A DNA stretch of 64,000 nt from the NCBI RefSeq assembly GCF_000687915.1, contig NZ_JHZY01000002.1:434001-498000 (forward strand), given 5' to 3'. Source of the DNA: Leeuwenhoekiella sp. MAR_2009_132. GTDB taxonomy: Bacteria; Bacteroidota; Bacteroidia; Flavobacteriales; Flavobacteriaceae. Shown in pieces: positions 33,570-42,305 of this stretch (the first letter of the stretch is position 1; every line of letters begins with the position of its first letter). The notes beneath the pieces were generated by a model. The model saw only the letters and a program-made list of their open reading frames with translations. It had not been told where the DNA came from and made no database searches. Both the position numbers and the translations under genes were made by a program.

Positions 33570-34664
33570 ATGCAGGAATTTATGACAAAGAAGATTTACA
33601 GCACGATTACCGGTACAGGAAATTATATTCCTGAAAAACGCATAAAAAACAGTGATTTTTTAAATCATGAGTTTTATGAATCTAATGGAAACCCTGTAGC
33701 AAAAGATAACAATTACGTTATTGAAAAATTTCAGGAAATAACAACTATAGAAGAGCGACGCTACGTCACCGATGATTTAGTGGCTTCTGATATTGCCTTT
33801 TTTGCGGCTCAAGAGGCTATTAAAGATGCGGGTATAGATCAGGAAACGCTAGATTATATTATTGTGGCGCATAACTTTGGAGACGTAAAGCATGGTTCAA
33901 ACCGCAGCGATATGGTGCCGGCTTTAGCAGCGCGTGTAAAACACAAATTGCGTATTGAAAATCCTGATTGTGTAGCCTATGATTTACCATTTGGTTGTCC
34001 GGGTTGGTTACAGGGAATGATTCAGGCAGATTATTTTATAAAATCTGGCGATGCAAAAAAAGTTCTGGTAGTAGGTACCGAAACGATTTCGCGTATTATT
34101 GACCAGCATGACAGAGATAGTATGATTTATGCTGATGGCGCCGGTGCGACTATTTTAGAAGCTGTAGAAAGTGAACAGCCTATAGGAATACTCGCGCACA
34201 AAACGAGATCAGACACGTATAGATATGCAGAAATGCTCACTATGGGGTGCTCTTACCATACTACTGATTTAAATAAGGACGATCTTTATTTGAAGATGAA
34301 TGGTCGTAGATTATATCAATATGCTTTAGAAACGGTACCCTTATCTATTAAAGCTTGTTTAGACAAAGCAGGTAAAGATATTTCTGATGTGCGTAAAGTA
34401 CTTATACATCAGGCAAATGGTAAAATGGATGATGCTATAATAGAACGTCTCTTTAAACTTTATGGTAAAGAAGAGGTGCCCGAAAAAGTTATGCCTATGA
34501 TTATTTCATGGTTAGGAAACTCATCTGTAGCAACAGTACCTACCTTACTTGATCTTATTCTTAAATCAAAAGTAGAAGGGCACAGTATTAATCCCGGAGA
34601 TTGTATTGTATTTGCTTCTGTAGGAGCCGGTATGAATATTAATGCGGTTGTTTATAATTATTAG
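33570..34664 (+). CDS. 3-oxoacyl-ACP synthase III family protein (KAS III-like)
   Basis: A thiolase-fold condensing enzyme, 364 residues, related to FabH but of a separate Bacteroidota branch. The Cys-His-Asn triad is visible: Cys143 in LPFGCPGWLQG, His280 in LIHQANGK and Asn317 in WLGNSSVATVPT. It may prime fatty-acid or secondary-lipid synthesis. The substrate is unknown and it is not next to fatty-acid genes. An in-frame ATG at 33582 (MTKKIYSTITG) is an equally good start. It is flanked by a terminator and is probably monocistronic. Confidence 0.9.
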   Translation: MQEFMTKKIYSTITGTGNYIPEKRIKNSDFLNHEFYESNGNPVAKDNNYVIEKFQEITTIEERRYVTDDLVASDIAFFAAQEAIKDAGIDQETLDYIIVAHNFGDVKHGSNRSDMVPALAARVKHKLRIENPDCVAYDLPFGCPGWLQGMIQADYFIKSGDAKKVLVVGTETISRIIDQHDRDSMIYADGAGATILEAVESEQPIGILAHKTRSDTYRYAEMLTMGCSYHTTDLNKDDLYLKMNGRRLYQYALETVPLSIKACLDKAGKDISDVRKVLIHQANGKMDDAIIERLFKLYGKEEVPEKVMPMIISWLGNSSVATVPTLLDLILKSKVEGHSINPGDCIVFASVGAGMNINAVVYNY

Positions 34665-34682
34665 TTTCAATAATAAAATAAA

Positions 34683-34712
34683 TAAAAAAATGCTCTTTAG
34701 CGTTTTTTTTAT
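34683..34712 (+). terminator. Intrinsic terminator after the KAS III-like gene
   Basis: A short stem AATGCT/AGCGTT inside A-run/T-run pairing, followed by eight Ts. Confidence 0.7.
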
Positions 34713-34853
34713 TTCATACCAATTTTTGGTAAAACTATTTTCAGAACTTCAAAATAAGTTCTCAATTAGCTATAAAATATTACGGATAATAATATAATAC
34801 TTAAGGAATTCTTAAATTTTAACACCCTCTTAAATTTATATTCTTAAAAGGTT

Positions 34854-34861
34854 TATTTTTG
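34854..34861 (+). promoter_or_regulatory. -7 box for the phytochrome operon
   Basis: A perfect TATTTTTG, 78 bp before the GTG start. The predicted leader contains the inverted repeats at 34861-34918. Confidence 0.45.
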
Positions 34862-34918
34862 TTAACTACCTCTGAGGTGTATTATTATTAATAATATTAT
34901 TATCATTAGTAGTTCAAC
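34861..34918 (+). repeat. Nested inverted repeats in the leader of the phytochrome operon
   Basis: Outer arms GTTAACTAC (34861-34869) and GTAGTTCAAC (34909-34918) pair with one bulge. ACCTCTGAGGT (34868-34878) is a palindrome, and the middle is an alternating TTATTA/TAATAA tract that can fold on itself. It lies between the -7 box and the start codon. Confidence 0.5.
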
Positions 34919-34938
34919 TAACCACGCAAGATATTTTT

Positions 34939-37900
34939 GTGATTACAGATACAACCAACAGAAACGCTAAACATATAATTGTAGGTATAGGCGCAAGTGC
35001 GGGCGGTCTTCAAGCTCTTAATGAGTTTTTTGACAATGTGCCTAATTCTTCTTTGTATAGTTACATTGTAGTACAACATCTTTCACCAGACCATAAAAGT
35101 CTTATGGCCGAATTATTAAGTAGGAATACAAAGATTCCTATAAAAATAATTGAAGATGGAGGTGAGATTCTGGCTAATTGTATCTATTTGATTCCCCCTA
35201 CAAATAATTTAGTTATAGAGGGTAATTGCTTTAAGCTACTACCAAAGCCTACAGATAAAACGTTAAACCTTCCTATAGACTTATTTTTTGATTCATTAGC
35301 AGAGGCAGCTGGTGAACATTGCGCAGCAATTGTACTTAGTGGTACCGGTAGCGATGGGTCTAGAGGTATTCGCTCTATAAAAGAGAAAGGCGGTGTTGTG
35401 ATGGTACAGGAGCCTGGTCAGGCAAAATTTGACGGGATGCCGCGCAATGCTATTAAAACAGGCTTAGCAGATTATATTGTTCCGGTTGGCCGTATGAGTG
35501 ATGAGCTTGCTAATTATTTTGAAGCTCAAAGTAATATTAATTTTGATGCTGGTTCCTTTCAGTATGATGAGAACCTCTTAAAAGATATTCTTGCTATTTT
35601 AAAAGTACATACAGATCTTGATTTTAGTCTGTATAAACGACCTACACTTCTAAGACGTATAGGAAGACGTATACGTGTATTAAAGTTAGAGTCGCTAGAA
35701 GATTATTTTGCCTATCTCAAAGAGCATCGCAAAGAGGTAGAGATTTTATATAAAGAATTTTTAATAGGCGTTACCAAATTTTTTAGAGATGAGCGGGTCT
35801 GGGAAATTCTAGAAACAGAGGTTATACCAGAAATAGTTTCAGAAAAAGCAGAAGGTGAAGTAATAAAGATTTGGGATGTAGGTTGCAGTACAGGAGAAGA
35901 ACCTTTTTCCCTGGGAATTCTTTTTTTAGATGAAATTGAAAAACAGGGAAAAGATATAAGTCTTAAAATTTTTGCGACTGATATTTCAAGTGATCACTTA
36001 GATATTGCAGGTAAAAGTCAATATTCTAAAAATGTTTTAGGAGATATTTCTGAAGAGCGTATAACCAAGTATTTTAATAGAGATAAAGAGACCTATACCG
36101 TAAAAGACAAACTTCGAAAATCTATAATATTTTCAAACCATAATATTACAAATGATCCACCATTTAAAAATATGGATATGGTCATCTGCCGTAACCTGCT
36201 CATTTATTTACAAAGCAGTGTACAGGCAAAGGTTATTCATATTTTACATTATGCATTAAAAGAAAATGGCATCATAACTTTGGGGACCAGTGAGTCTTTA
36301 GGTGAACATACAGATTCTTTTGAGGAGGTAAATAGAAAGTGGAATATATATAGAAATATAGATACTCCTAATCGTTTAAGAACTGAAATTTTAAGTTCTA
36401 CAGCAGAGCGCAATGCTTTTAAAAATCAAATATCAGATTTGAAAAATTCAAGTAATAAAAAACAAACAACCAAAGAATTTTTAAGGAATGAGATAAGTAC
36501 CGCTGTACTACAACAATTTGGTGCAGCCAGTATTTATATAGATGAAGAATTTAAAATCATTGAAGCCATGGGTGCATTTAACAAATATGCCCAGTTACCG
36601 GTTGAAGGGTTTACCACAGACCTAATGAGTATGATCGCGCCAGAGCTTGCTGTAGCGGTGCGTAATGCGGTACGTAAGGCAGCTCGTAAACTCAAGGTTA
36701 TATTCTATCAGGAAGTAGAATTATTTGATGAGAATAAATATTTGGAAGCTGTTGTAGATGTTCTTGTAAAACCTATAAATACGGGTAAAAATGATGTTTA
36801 CAATTATATTGTTACATTTTTAAAACAAGATAGGGCAAATTTAAAAGGAGTAGTTGTTGAGCGTGCAGACATTCATAAAAGTGCGCAAGAACGTATATCT
36901 AGTTTAGAAGAGGAGCTTAGAGAAACCCAACATGAACTTAGTAATGCTTTGGAAGAAGCAGAAACAAGTAATGAGGAGTTACAAGCTTCAAATGAAGAAT
37001 TACTAGCCTCAAATGAAGAGTTACAGAGTACAAACGAAGAGTTGCAAAGTGTAAATGAAGAATTACATTCTATAAATGCTGAGCATATTGAAAAGATGGA
37101 AGATCTGGCAATGCTTAATGCAGATATGGATAATTTATTAGATAGTACTCGTATAGGAACTGTATTTCTTGATGAAAATCTCATCATACGTAAATTTACT
37201 CCCGCGATTAAGGAACACTTTCATCTAGTAAAACATGATATAGGACGTTCTATAGATAATTTTGTGTCGAGTTTTAGTGTATCTAGCGAACGTACTTTAG
37301 TAGAGAATGCACGTAATGTGATGCAAACCGGTACTGTGTTTGAAAAGAGAATTATAAGTAGATCGGGGAGACATTTTATTAAAAGAATTTCTCCATTTAT
37401 TAATCATGGAGAGCAAATACAGGGTGTAGTAATATCTTTTATTGATATCACAAAAATTGAAAAATCACAGGAAAAATTACGTAAAAGCGAAGAAAAATTC
37501 AAAGCCTTTTATGAAGATGATCCGGTAATGCACGTGAGTTTAAATGCAGATTCTGGAAGAATTGTAGAGTGCAATAAATTGTTTATTAAGACCTTAGGTT
37601 TTGAAAAGAAAAGTCAGGTTATAGGCTCTTCAATATTTGATTATTATACAAATGAAAGTAAGCTGAAGGGCTTGCAGTTACATAAAAAATTAAAAAAAGA
37701 GGGCAAGGTAACAACAGAAGAAATGACTCTTGAGAATACCTCAGGAGAACGCATAGTAATTCTCTTTAATGCAGACGCGCTAAGTAATTTTGATGAAACC
37801 GAAACACTTTATCGCTGTACTCTAATGGAAGTGACTGAATTGAAAAAAATTCAGCAGGAATTGATGCGTCAAAAAGAAGATTTAGTGCGTACCAATACAG

Positions 37901-38559
37901 ATCTAGAGCAGTTTGTCTCTATTTGCTCGCATGATTTACAAGAGCCGCTTGCAACCATACGTTTTAGTAGTGATTTTATACTTAAAAAGTATAGTGAGCA
38001 GTTAAATGAAAAAGGTATTGAATATCTGGGTTACATCCATGAAGCATCAGGTAGAATGGCAGAGCAAATAAAAGCTTTGTTAGAACACAGCAGAATAGGT
38101 GAAGATTTAAAGAAGACAAAAGTAGATGTAGGTGAGCTTCTTGAAGTAGTAAAGTATGATTTAAATAAAAGTATACGTGAGGCAGAGGCATCTGTGAGTG
38201 TAGGTAAAATGCCTAAGGTAATGGCTTATGAGACAGAGTTGCGCCTTTTATTTCAGAATCTAATAAGTAATGCCTTAAAGTATCGAAAAAAGGATAGTAA
38301 ACCTGTAATACGAATTTCAACATTTGCAGATGATGAGTACCAGACGTTTACAATATCAGATAATGGTATAGGCATACCGGAAGATGATTTAGAAGGAATT
38401 TTTAAAATATTTGGTCGTGTACCTACCGAAGAAAAATATGAAGGTACCGGCGTAGGTTTGGCACATTGTAAGAAAATTGTAAAACTACATGATGGTCACA
38501 TTTGGGTAGATTCTCAATTTGGTGAAGGAAGTACGTTTTATTTTAAAATTAAGATTTAG
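34939..38559 (+). CDS. CheB-CheR fusion with PAS domains and histidine kinase
   Basis: A 1206-residue cytosolic protein starting at GTG; there is no in-frame ATG before the CheB core. It has a CheB methylesterase domain (10-195; GIGASAGG with Ser20, HLSPDHKS, GTGSDGSRG) and a CheR methyltransferase domain (about 210-475; SAM motif DVGCSTGEEPFS, then CRNLLIYL). A long coiled coil of NEEL heptads (about 650-727) and PAS segments (about 735-980) follow. A histidine kinase comes last (His998 in CSHDLQEPL, DNGIGIPEDD, GTGVGLAHCKK). It heads the operon; the phytochrome start is 1 bp after its stop. Chemotaxis in the flagellar sense is not implied, since no receptor or CheA genes are near. Confidence 0.93.
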   Translation: MITDTTNRNAKHIIVGIGASAGGLQALNEFFDNVPNSSLYSYIVVQHLSPDHKSLMAELLSRNTKIPIKIIEDGGEILANCIYLIPPTNNLVIEGNCFKLLPKPTDKTLNLPIDLFFDSLAEAAGEHCAAIVLSGTGSDGSRGIRSIKEKGGVVMVQEPGQAKFDGMPRNAIKTGLADYIVPVGRMSDELANYFEAQSNINFDAGSFQYDENLLKDILAILKVHTDLDFSLYKRPTLLRRIGRRIRVLKLESLEDYFAYLKEHRKEVEILYKEFLIGVTKFFRDERVWEILETEVIPEIVSEKAEGEVIKIWDVGCSTGEEPFSLGILFLDEIEKQGKDISLKIFATDISSDHLDIAGKSQYSKNVLGDISEERITKYFNRDKETYTVKDKLRKSIIFSNHNITNDPPFKNMDMVICRNLLIYLQSSVQAKVIHILHYALKENGIITLGTSESLGEHTDSFEEVNRKWNIYRNIDTPNRLRTEILSSTAERNAFKNQISDLKNSSNKKQTTKEFLRNEISTAVLQQFGAASIYIDEEFKIIEAMGAFNKYAQLPVEGFTTDLMSMIAPELAVAVRNAVRKAARKLKVIFYQEVELFDENKYLEAVVDVLVKPINTGKNDVYNYIVTFLKQDRANLKGVVVERADIHKSAQERISSLEEELRETQHELSNALEEAETSNEELQASNEELLASNEELQSTNEELQSVNEELHSINAEHIEKMEDLAMLNADMDNLLDSTRIGTVFLDENLIIRKFTPAIKEHFHLVKHDIGRSIDNFVSSFSVSSERTLVENARNVMQTGTVFEKRIISRSGRHFIKRISPFINHGEQIQGVVISFIDITKIEKSQEKLRKSEEKFKAFYEDDPVMHVSLNADSGRIVECNKLFIKTLGFEKKSQVIGSSIFDYYTNESKLKGLQLHKKLKKEGKVTTEEMTLENTSGERIVILFNADALSNFDETETLYRCTLMEVTELKKIQQELMRQKEDLVRTNTDLEQFVSICSHDLQEPLATIRFSSDFILKKYSEQLNEKGIEYLGYIHEASGRMAEQIKALLEHSRIGEDLKKTKVDVGELLEVVKYDLNKSIREAEASVSVGKMPKVMAYETELRLLFQNLISNALKYRKKDSKPVIRISTFADDEYQTFTISDNGIGIPEDDLEGIFKIFGRVPTEEKYEGTGVGLAHCKKIVKLHDGHIWVDSQFGEGSTFYFKIKI

Positions 38560-38560
38560 T

Positions 38561-40774
38561 ATGGCAGAAGGCTCTAAAGAATTGTATCCTAAAGATCTAT
38601 CATTAACAAATTGCGACAAAGAGCCGATACACATAATTGGTAAAATTCAGGATCATGGGTACCTTCTGGTCTACGATGCATTTTCATTAAAGATTACTTA
38701 TTGTAGTGAAAATGTATCGATAATTTTAAATACCCCTATTGAGAAAATCTTAGGAGCATCAATACATTCGTTTATAGAAGATGTACTTGTCTTAGATTTT
38801 AATAGTTTAGAAAAAAATACAAAGCTTGCACCTATAATCCTAAGTTTTAATACATCAGATTTTTTATTAATTGCCCATAAAAATGATGATTCTGTACTAT
38901 TAGAATTTGAAGAATACACACAACCTTCAGATCCGTTTAATTATCAAATTCAGCTTTCTCAGATTGTTACAAAATTAAATGATATACGTGAGGAGCAACA
39001 GATGTGCGATGTTGCGGCAGATCTCATAAAACAATTTTATGCTTACGATAGGGTAATGATTTACCGGTTTGATGAGAATTGGGATGGTATTGTAGTTTCT
39101 GAAGCGAGAGAAGAAGAGTTAGAGTCCTGGCTGGGGTTGCGCTATCCGGCTTCAGATATTCCGAAACAGGCACGTGAATTATTTTTGAAGCAAGGTGTAC
39201 GTATTATTTCTGATATACATAGTGAACCTGTCTCAATTTTAGCTTTAGAAGGTGAAGAACGTGAAAATCCTGTAGATCTTACTCTAAGCGAATTACGAAG
39301 TTCATCTCCTATTCATATTGAATATTTAAAAAATATGAATGTGGGTGCAACACTCACTGCAGCTATTGTTTCAAAAGGTAAATTATGGGGTTTAATCGCT
39401 TGCCATCATTATAAACCTAAGTTTATTAATTATTACGAGCGACAATCCTGTAATTTTTTAACGCAGGTGTTTTCAAATCAGCTTATACTGTCTGCTTCAA
39501 ATACACTGCTACAAAAAGTAAACGCTTCTGCCGTTTTACGAAATACATTAATTGAGCAAATAACAAGAAACTGGGATATACGCGCAGGTTTAACAGGTGA
39601 TAATTTAACACTATTAGATCTTACAGAAGCCACTGGTGCAGCTTTGTGTCTAGATGATGTAGTTTATCGTCTAGGAGAAGCTCCTGAAGAGGCTGAAGTT
39701 TTTGAAATAATAAAACATATTAGAACTCAAACTTCTGAAAATAGTTATGTCAATAATGCGTTTTCTTTAGATTTAAAGAGCACACCCGAAGTTGTAAAAA
39801 AGGCTTCTGGCGTATTATGTATGTTTATATCAAAGCTTCAAAATGATTGTTTAATTTGGTTTAAGCCCGAAAAAATAGCTACAGTAACATGGGGTGGTAA
39901 TCCGGAGAAGGCGGCGCATGAAGAACATAATTTTAAAATTTCTCCACGTAAATCTTTTGAGAAATGGTCTGTAGAACAAAGAGGAAAATCAGAACCCTGG
40001 CAGGATTATGAGATTGCAGCTGCAGAGGCCTTAAGACAAAATATTTCCGAAATTATTTTAAAGCAGTATGAGGAGGTAAAGGCGCTTAATGAGAAACTTA
40101 GAAATGCCTATGAAGATTTAGAAACCTTTAGCTATAGTGTTGCTCACGATTTGAGAGCTCCTTTACGTGGTATAGATGGTTTTACTCAAATTCTGAAAGA
40201 GGATTATTACGATCAACTTGATGATTTTGGCAAATCTTCTATTGAAACTATTGTAGATTCTGCAAAAAATATGAATCAACTTATTGATAATATTTTAGAA
40301 TTCTCAAGAGTGACGCAATATCAAATTAACCGTGAACCTTTAAATATAAAAGAACTTACAGAGGGAGTACTGAGTTTTTTAAATGTAAAACAGAATTACC
40401 CCAAAACACAAATTAGTATACAGTCTGATTTGCCGATAAGTTATGGAGATTATAATATGATAGCTCAGTTGCTTCAGAATCTATTAACTAATGCACTTAA
40501 ATATACTGAGCATTCAGAACAACCATATATAGAATTAGGATCTGTAGAACTGGAAGAAAAGCAATTTTATTTTGTTAAAGATAATGGTATTGGTTTTGAC
40601 CAGAAGCATGAGCACCGCATATTTAAATTATTTAATCGCCTTGTGGGTGATGAGTATGCGGGATCTGGCATAGGACTTACAATTGTAGAACGTATTATCA
40701 AAAAGCATCAAGGAGTGATTAAAGTAAAAAGTGCAGTAAATCAAGGAACTACTTTTTACTTTAACTTAGGATAA
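38561..40774 (+). CDS. Bacteriophytochrome histidine kinase
   Basis: A red/far-red photoreceptor kinase, 737 residues, PAS-GAF-PHY-HisKA-HATPase. Cys18 in LTNCDKEPIHIIG is at the position of the biliverdin-attachment Cys of bacteriophytochromes (Deinococcus Cys24). The GAF domain has YPASDIPKQAR with Asp199 (the conserved PASDIP). PHY runs about 330-510. His529 lies in SVAHDLRAPLRG, and the ATPase has DNGIGF and GSGIGLTIVERII. The ATG at 38561 is preferred over an in-frame TTG inside the upstream gene. It is followed by two response regulators and a heme oxygenase. Light sensing is strongly supported; the output is unknown. Confidence 0.95.
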   Translation: MAEGSKELYPKDLSLTNCDKEPIHIIGKIQDHGYLLVYDAFSLKITYCSENVSIILNTPIEKILGASIHSFIEDVLVLDFNSLEKNTKLAPIILSFNTSDFLLIAHKNDDSVLLEFEEYTQPSDPFNYQIQLSQIVTKLNDIREEQQMCDVAADLIKQFYAYDRVMIYRFDENWDGIVVSEAREEELESWLGLRYPASDIPKQARELFLKQGVRIISDIHSEPVSILALEGEERENPVDLTLSELRSSSPIHIEYLKNMNVGATLTAAIVSKGKLWGLIACHHYKPKFINYYERQSCNFLTQVFSNQLILSASNTLLQKVNASAVLRNTLIEQITRNWDIRAGLTGDNLTLLDLTEATGAALCLDDVVYRLGEAPEEAEVFEIIKHIRTQTSENSYVNNAFSLDLKSTPEVVKKASGVLCMFISKLQNDCLIWFKPEKIATVTWGGNPEKAAHEEHNFKISPRKSFEKWSVEQRGKSEPWQDYEIAAAEALRQNISEIILKQYEEVKALNEKLRNAYEDLETFSYSVAHDLRAPLRGIDGFTQILKEDYYDQLDDFGKSSIETIVDSAKNMNQLIDNILEFSRVTQYQINREPLNIKELTEGVLSFLNVKQNYPKTQISIQSDLPISYGDYNMIAQLLQNLLTNALKYTEHSEQPYIELGSVELEEKQFYFVKDNGIGFDQKHEHRIFKLFNRLVGDEYAGSGIGLTIVERIIKKHQGVIKVKSAVNQGTTFYFNLG

Positions 40775-40785
40775 AAATAAATTTA

Positions 40786-41196
40786 GTGTACTCAAAACAT
40801 ATACTTTCAATAGAAGATAACAAAACAGATGTTGCGCTGATGAAGCGCATATTTAGCAAGCACGTACCCGATTATGAAATCACGTATATAAGTGATGGCG
40901 AAGAGGCAGTTTCTTATTTAGAAAGTAATACCTTCAAAAAAGCATTGCCAAAATTGATTCTTTTAGATATGAAAGTACCCCGAGTAGACGGGTTAGAGTT
41001 ATTAAGAAAAATTAGGTCTCACGAAGAATATTTACATATCCCCGTCGTTATGTTAAGTTCTTCAGATTTACCTAACGATATTAAAGAAGCCTATGAAATA
41101 GGCGCAAATAGCTTTGTTGAAAAGCCTAAAAATTATGTGGATTTGTGTAAAGCATTACCTGTTTTAATACAATATTGGATTGTTTATAATAAATAA
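40786..41196 (+). CDS. Receiver-only response regulator, phytochrome-linked
   Basis: A 136-residue CheY/Rcp1-like receiver that starts at GTG, 11 bp after the phytochrome gene. It has the acidic pocket IEDN, phospho-Asp61 in LILLDMKVPRVDG, MLSSSD and EKPKN (conserved Lys). Such receivers are the usual partners of phytochrome kinases. No output domain is present. A 1-bp gap separates it from the next regulator. Confidence 0.92.
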   Translation: MYSKHILSIEDNKTDVALMKRIFSKHVPDYEITYISDGEEAVSYLESNTFKKALPKLILLDMKVPRVDGLELLRKIRSHEEYLHIPVVMLSSSDLPNDIKEAYEIGANSFVEKPKNYVDLCKALPVLIQYWIVYNK

Positions 41197-41197
41197 T

Positions 41198-41785
41198 ATG
41201 ATAAAAGAACCTTTGCAGATTTTAATGGTTGAGGACAATCCTAGTGATAGTACTTTAATACGCCGCGAAATATCTAAAGTTGCTGAAAAAGCTACGATAT
41301 CGGTCTGTAACAATTTAAGTGATTTTGAACTTGCTGTTGTTAACTTAAAGCCAGATCTCATACTGTCTGATTATAATTTACCTACATGTTCAGGATTAGA
41401 GGTTTTGGAGCTGGCTCAGAAACTTGCACCTTCTGTTACTTTTATTTTTATCACGGGAACAATTAATGACGAGGAGCTCGCAGCAGACACAATCCTTAAT
41501 GGTGCGTCTGGCTATATACTAAAGAAAAACATAAGTACCCTGCATAAACGCCTAGAGCCCTATTTAAAAGCTATTAGTAACAACGGACCTTATATAAATC
41601 CTGTACGTCAGCGTATTTTAGAAAGTAAAAAGCTTGTTAGTGATATAGAACTGTTTTTAGAAAATTTTTCTAAAGAAAATATGTCTCACCGGGATGGAAT
41701 GCAGAAAATACAAGAAGACCTTAAACGCCTTAAATTAGGATATGATTCTAAAACAGCTAAAGACCAGAACAGCGACGCTTCATAA
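41198..41785 (+). CDS. Second response regulator of the phytochrome operon
   Basis: A 195-residue protein with a receiver (1-125): VEDN, phospho-Asp58 in LILSDYNLP, FITGT, and ILKKN with the conserved Lys. A C-terminal extension of about 70 residues is helical with a predicted coiled coil and no known output domain. The ATG at 41198 is taken; an upstream in-frame TTG overlaps the previous gene. Its last 44 bp overlap the heme oxygenase gene, which suggests coupled translation. Confidence 0.88.
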   Translation: MIKEPLQILMVEDNPSDSTLIRREISKVAEKATISVCNNLSDFELAVVNLKPDLILSDYNLPTCSGLEVLELAQKLAPSVTFIFITGTINDEELAADTILNGASGYILKKNISTLHKRLEPYLKAISNNGPYINPVRQRILESKKLVSDIELFLENFSKENMSHRDGMQKIQEDLKRLKLGYDSKTAKDQNSDAS

Positions 41786-42305
41786 AGAAACTGAAGAAAA
41801 TAATCTTGCAAAATATATACTTGACCATAGCATAACAATAGAACAGTACCAGAGCTTACTTACTCAAAATTACAAAGCATATGTTACCCTTTCAGAGTTG
41901 TCTGAAAAACACATGAAATTAATTGATGATGATTTAAAAACCTTTGCTGATGCCCAAAAATCGGAAGCATTAAAGCGGGACTTAAAACAATTAAACGTAG
42001 CGATACCTGAAAAAATAAATCTTGAAATCCCAGAAAATATAAGTCCGTTTTTTTTGCTAGGAGTGCTTTATGTTGCTGAAGGTTCTATGATGGGGGGATT
42101 ATTAATTAGAAAAAATCTCGAAGCGTGTACGAATCTGAAGTGTATTGAAGACCACCATTTTTTTGGTAAATCTGCTCCAGAAGTTCTTAATCGTTGGAAA
42201 TCATTTACAGAAGCGGTAGAAACAAAAACCTATACAGATGCAGAGATTGATGAGGCTGTATCGGGAGCAAATTTTGCTTTTTCAGTATTTAAGCATTCGT
42301 ATTAA
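41742..42305 (+). CDS. bphO: Biliverdin-producing heme oxygenase
   Basis: Opens heme to biliverdin, the chromophore of the bacteriophytochrome encoded three genes upstream. It is a 187-residue all-helical cytosolic protein. His14 in TATLHKETE fits the proximal heme ligand. LGVLYVAEGSMMGGLLI matches the glycine-rich distal helix of bacterial heme oxygenases. It overlaps the second response regulator by 44 bp and its 3' end overlaps the converging methyltransferase gene by 4 bp. Iron recovery from heme is the main alternative role, but the operon argues for chromophore supply. Confidence 0.9.
   Translation: MILKQLKTRTATLHKETEENNLAKYILDHSITIEQYQSLLTQNYKAYVTLSELSEKHMKLIDDDLKTFADAQKSEALKRDLKQLNVAIPEKINLEIPENISPFFLLGVLYVAEGSMMGGLLIRKNLEACTNLKCIEDHHFFGKSAPEVLNRWKSFTEAVETKTYTDAEIDEAVSGANFAFSVFKHSY

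Noticed and set aside
36873..37187. Minus-strand frame opposite the NEEL coiled coil
   Set aside because: It is the antisense of GAA/GAG-rich heptads, rich in Ser/Cys, with no homology or promoter.
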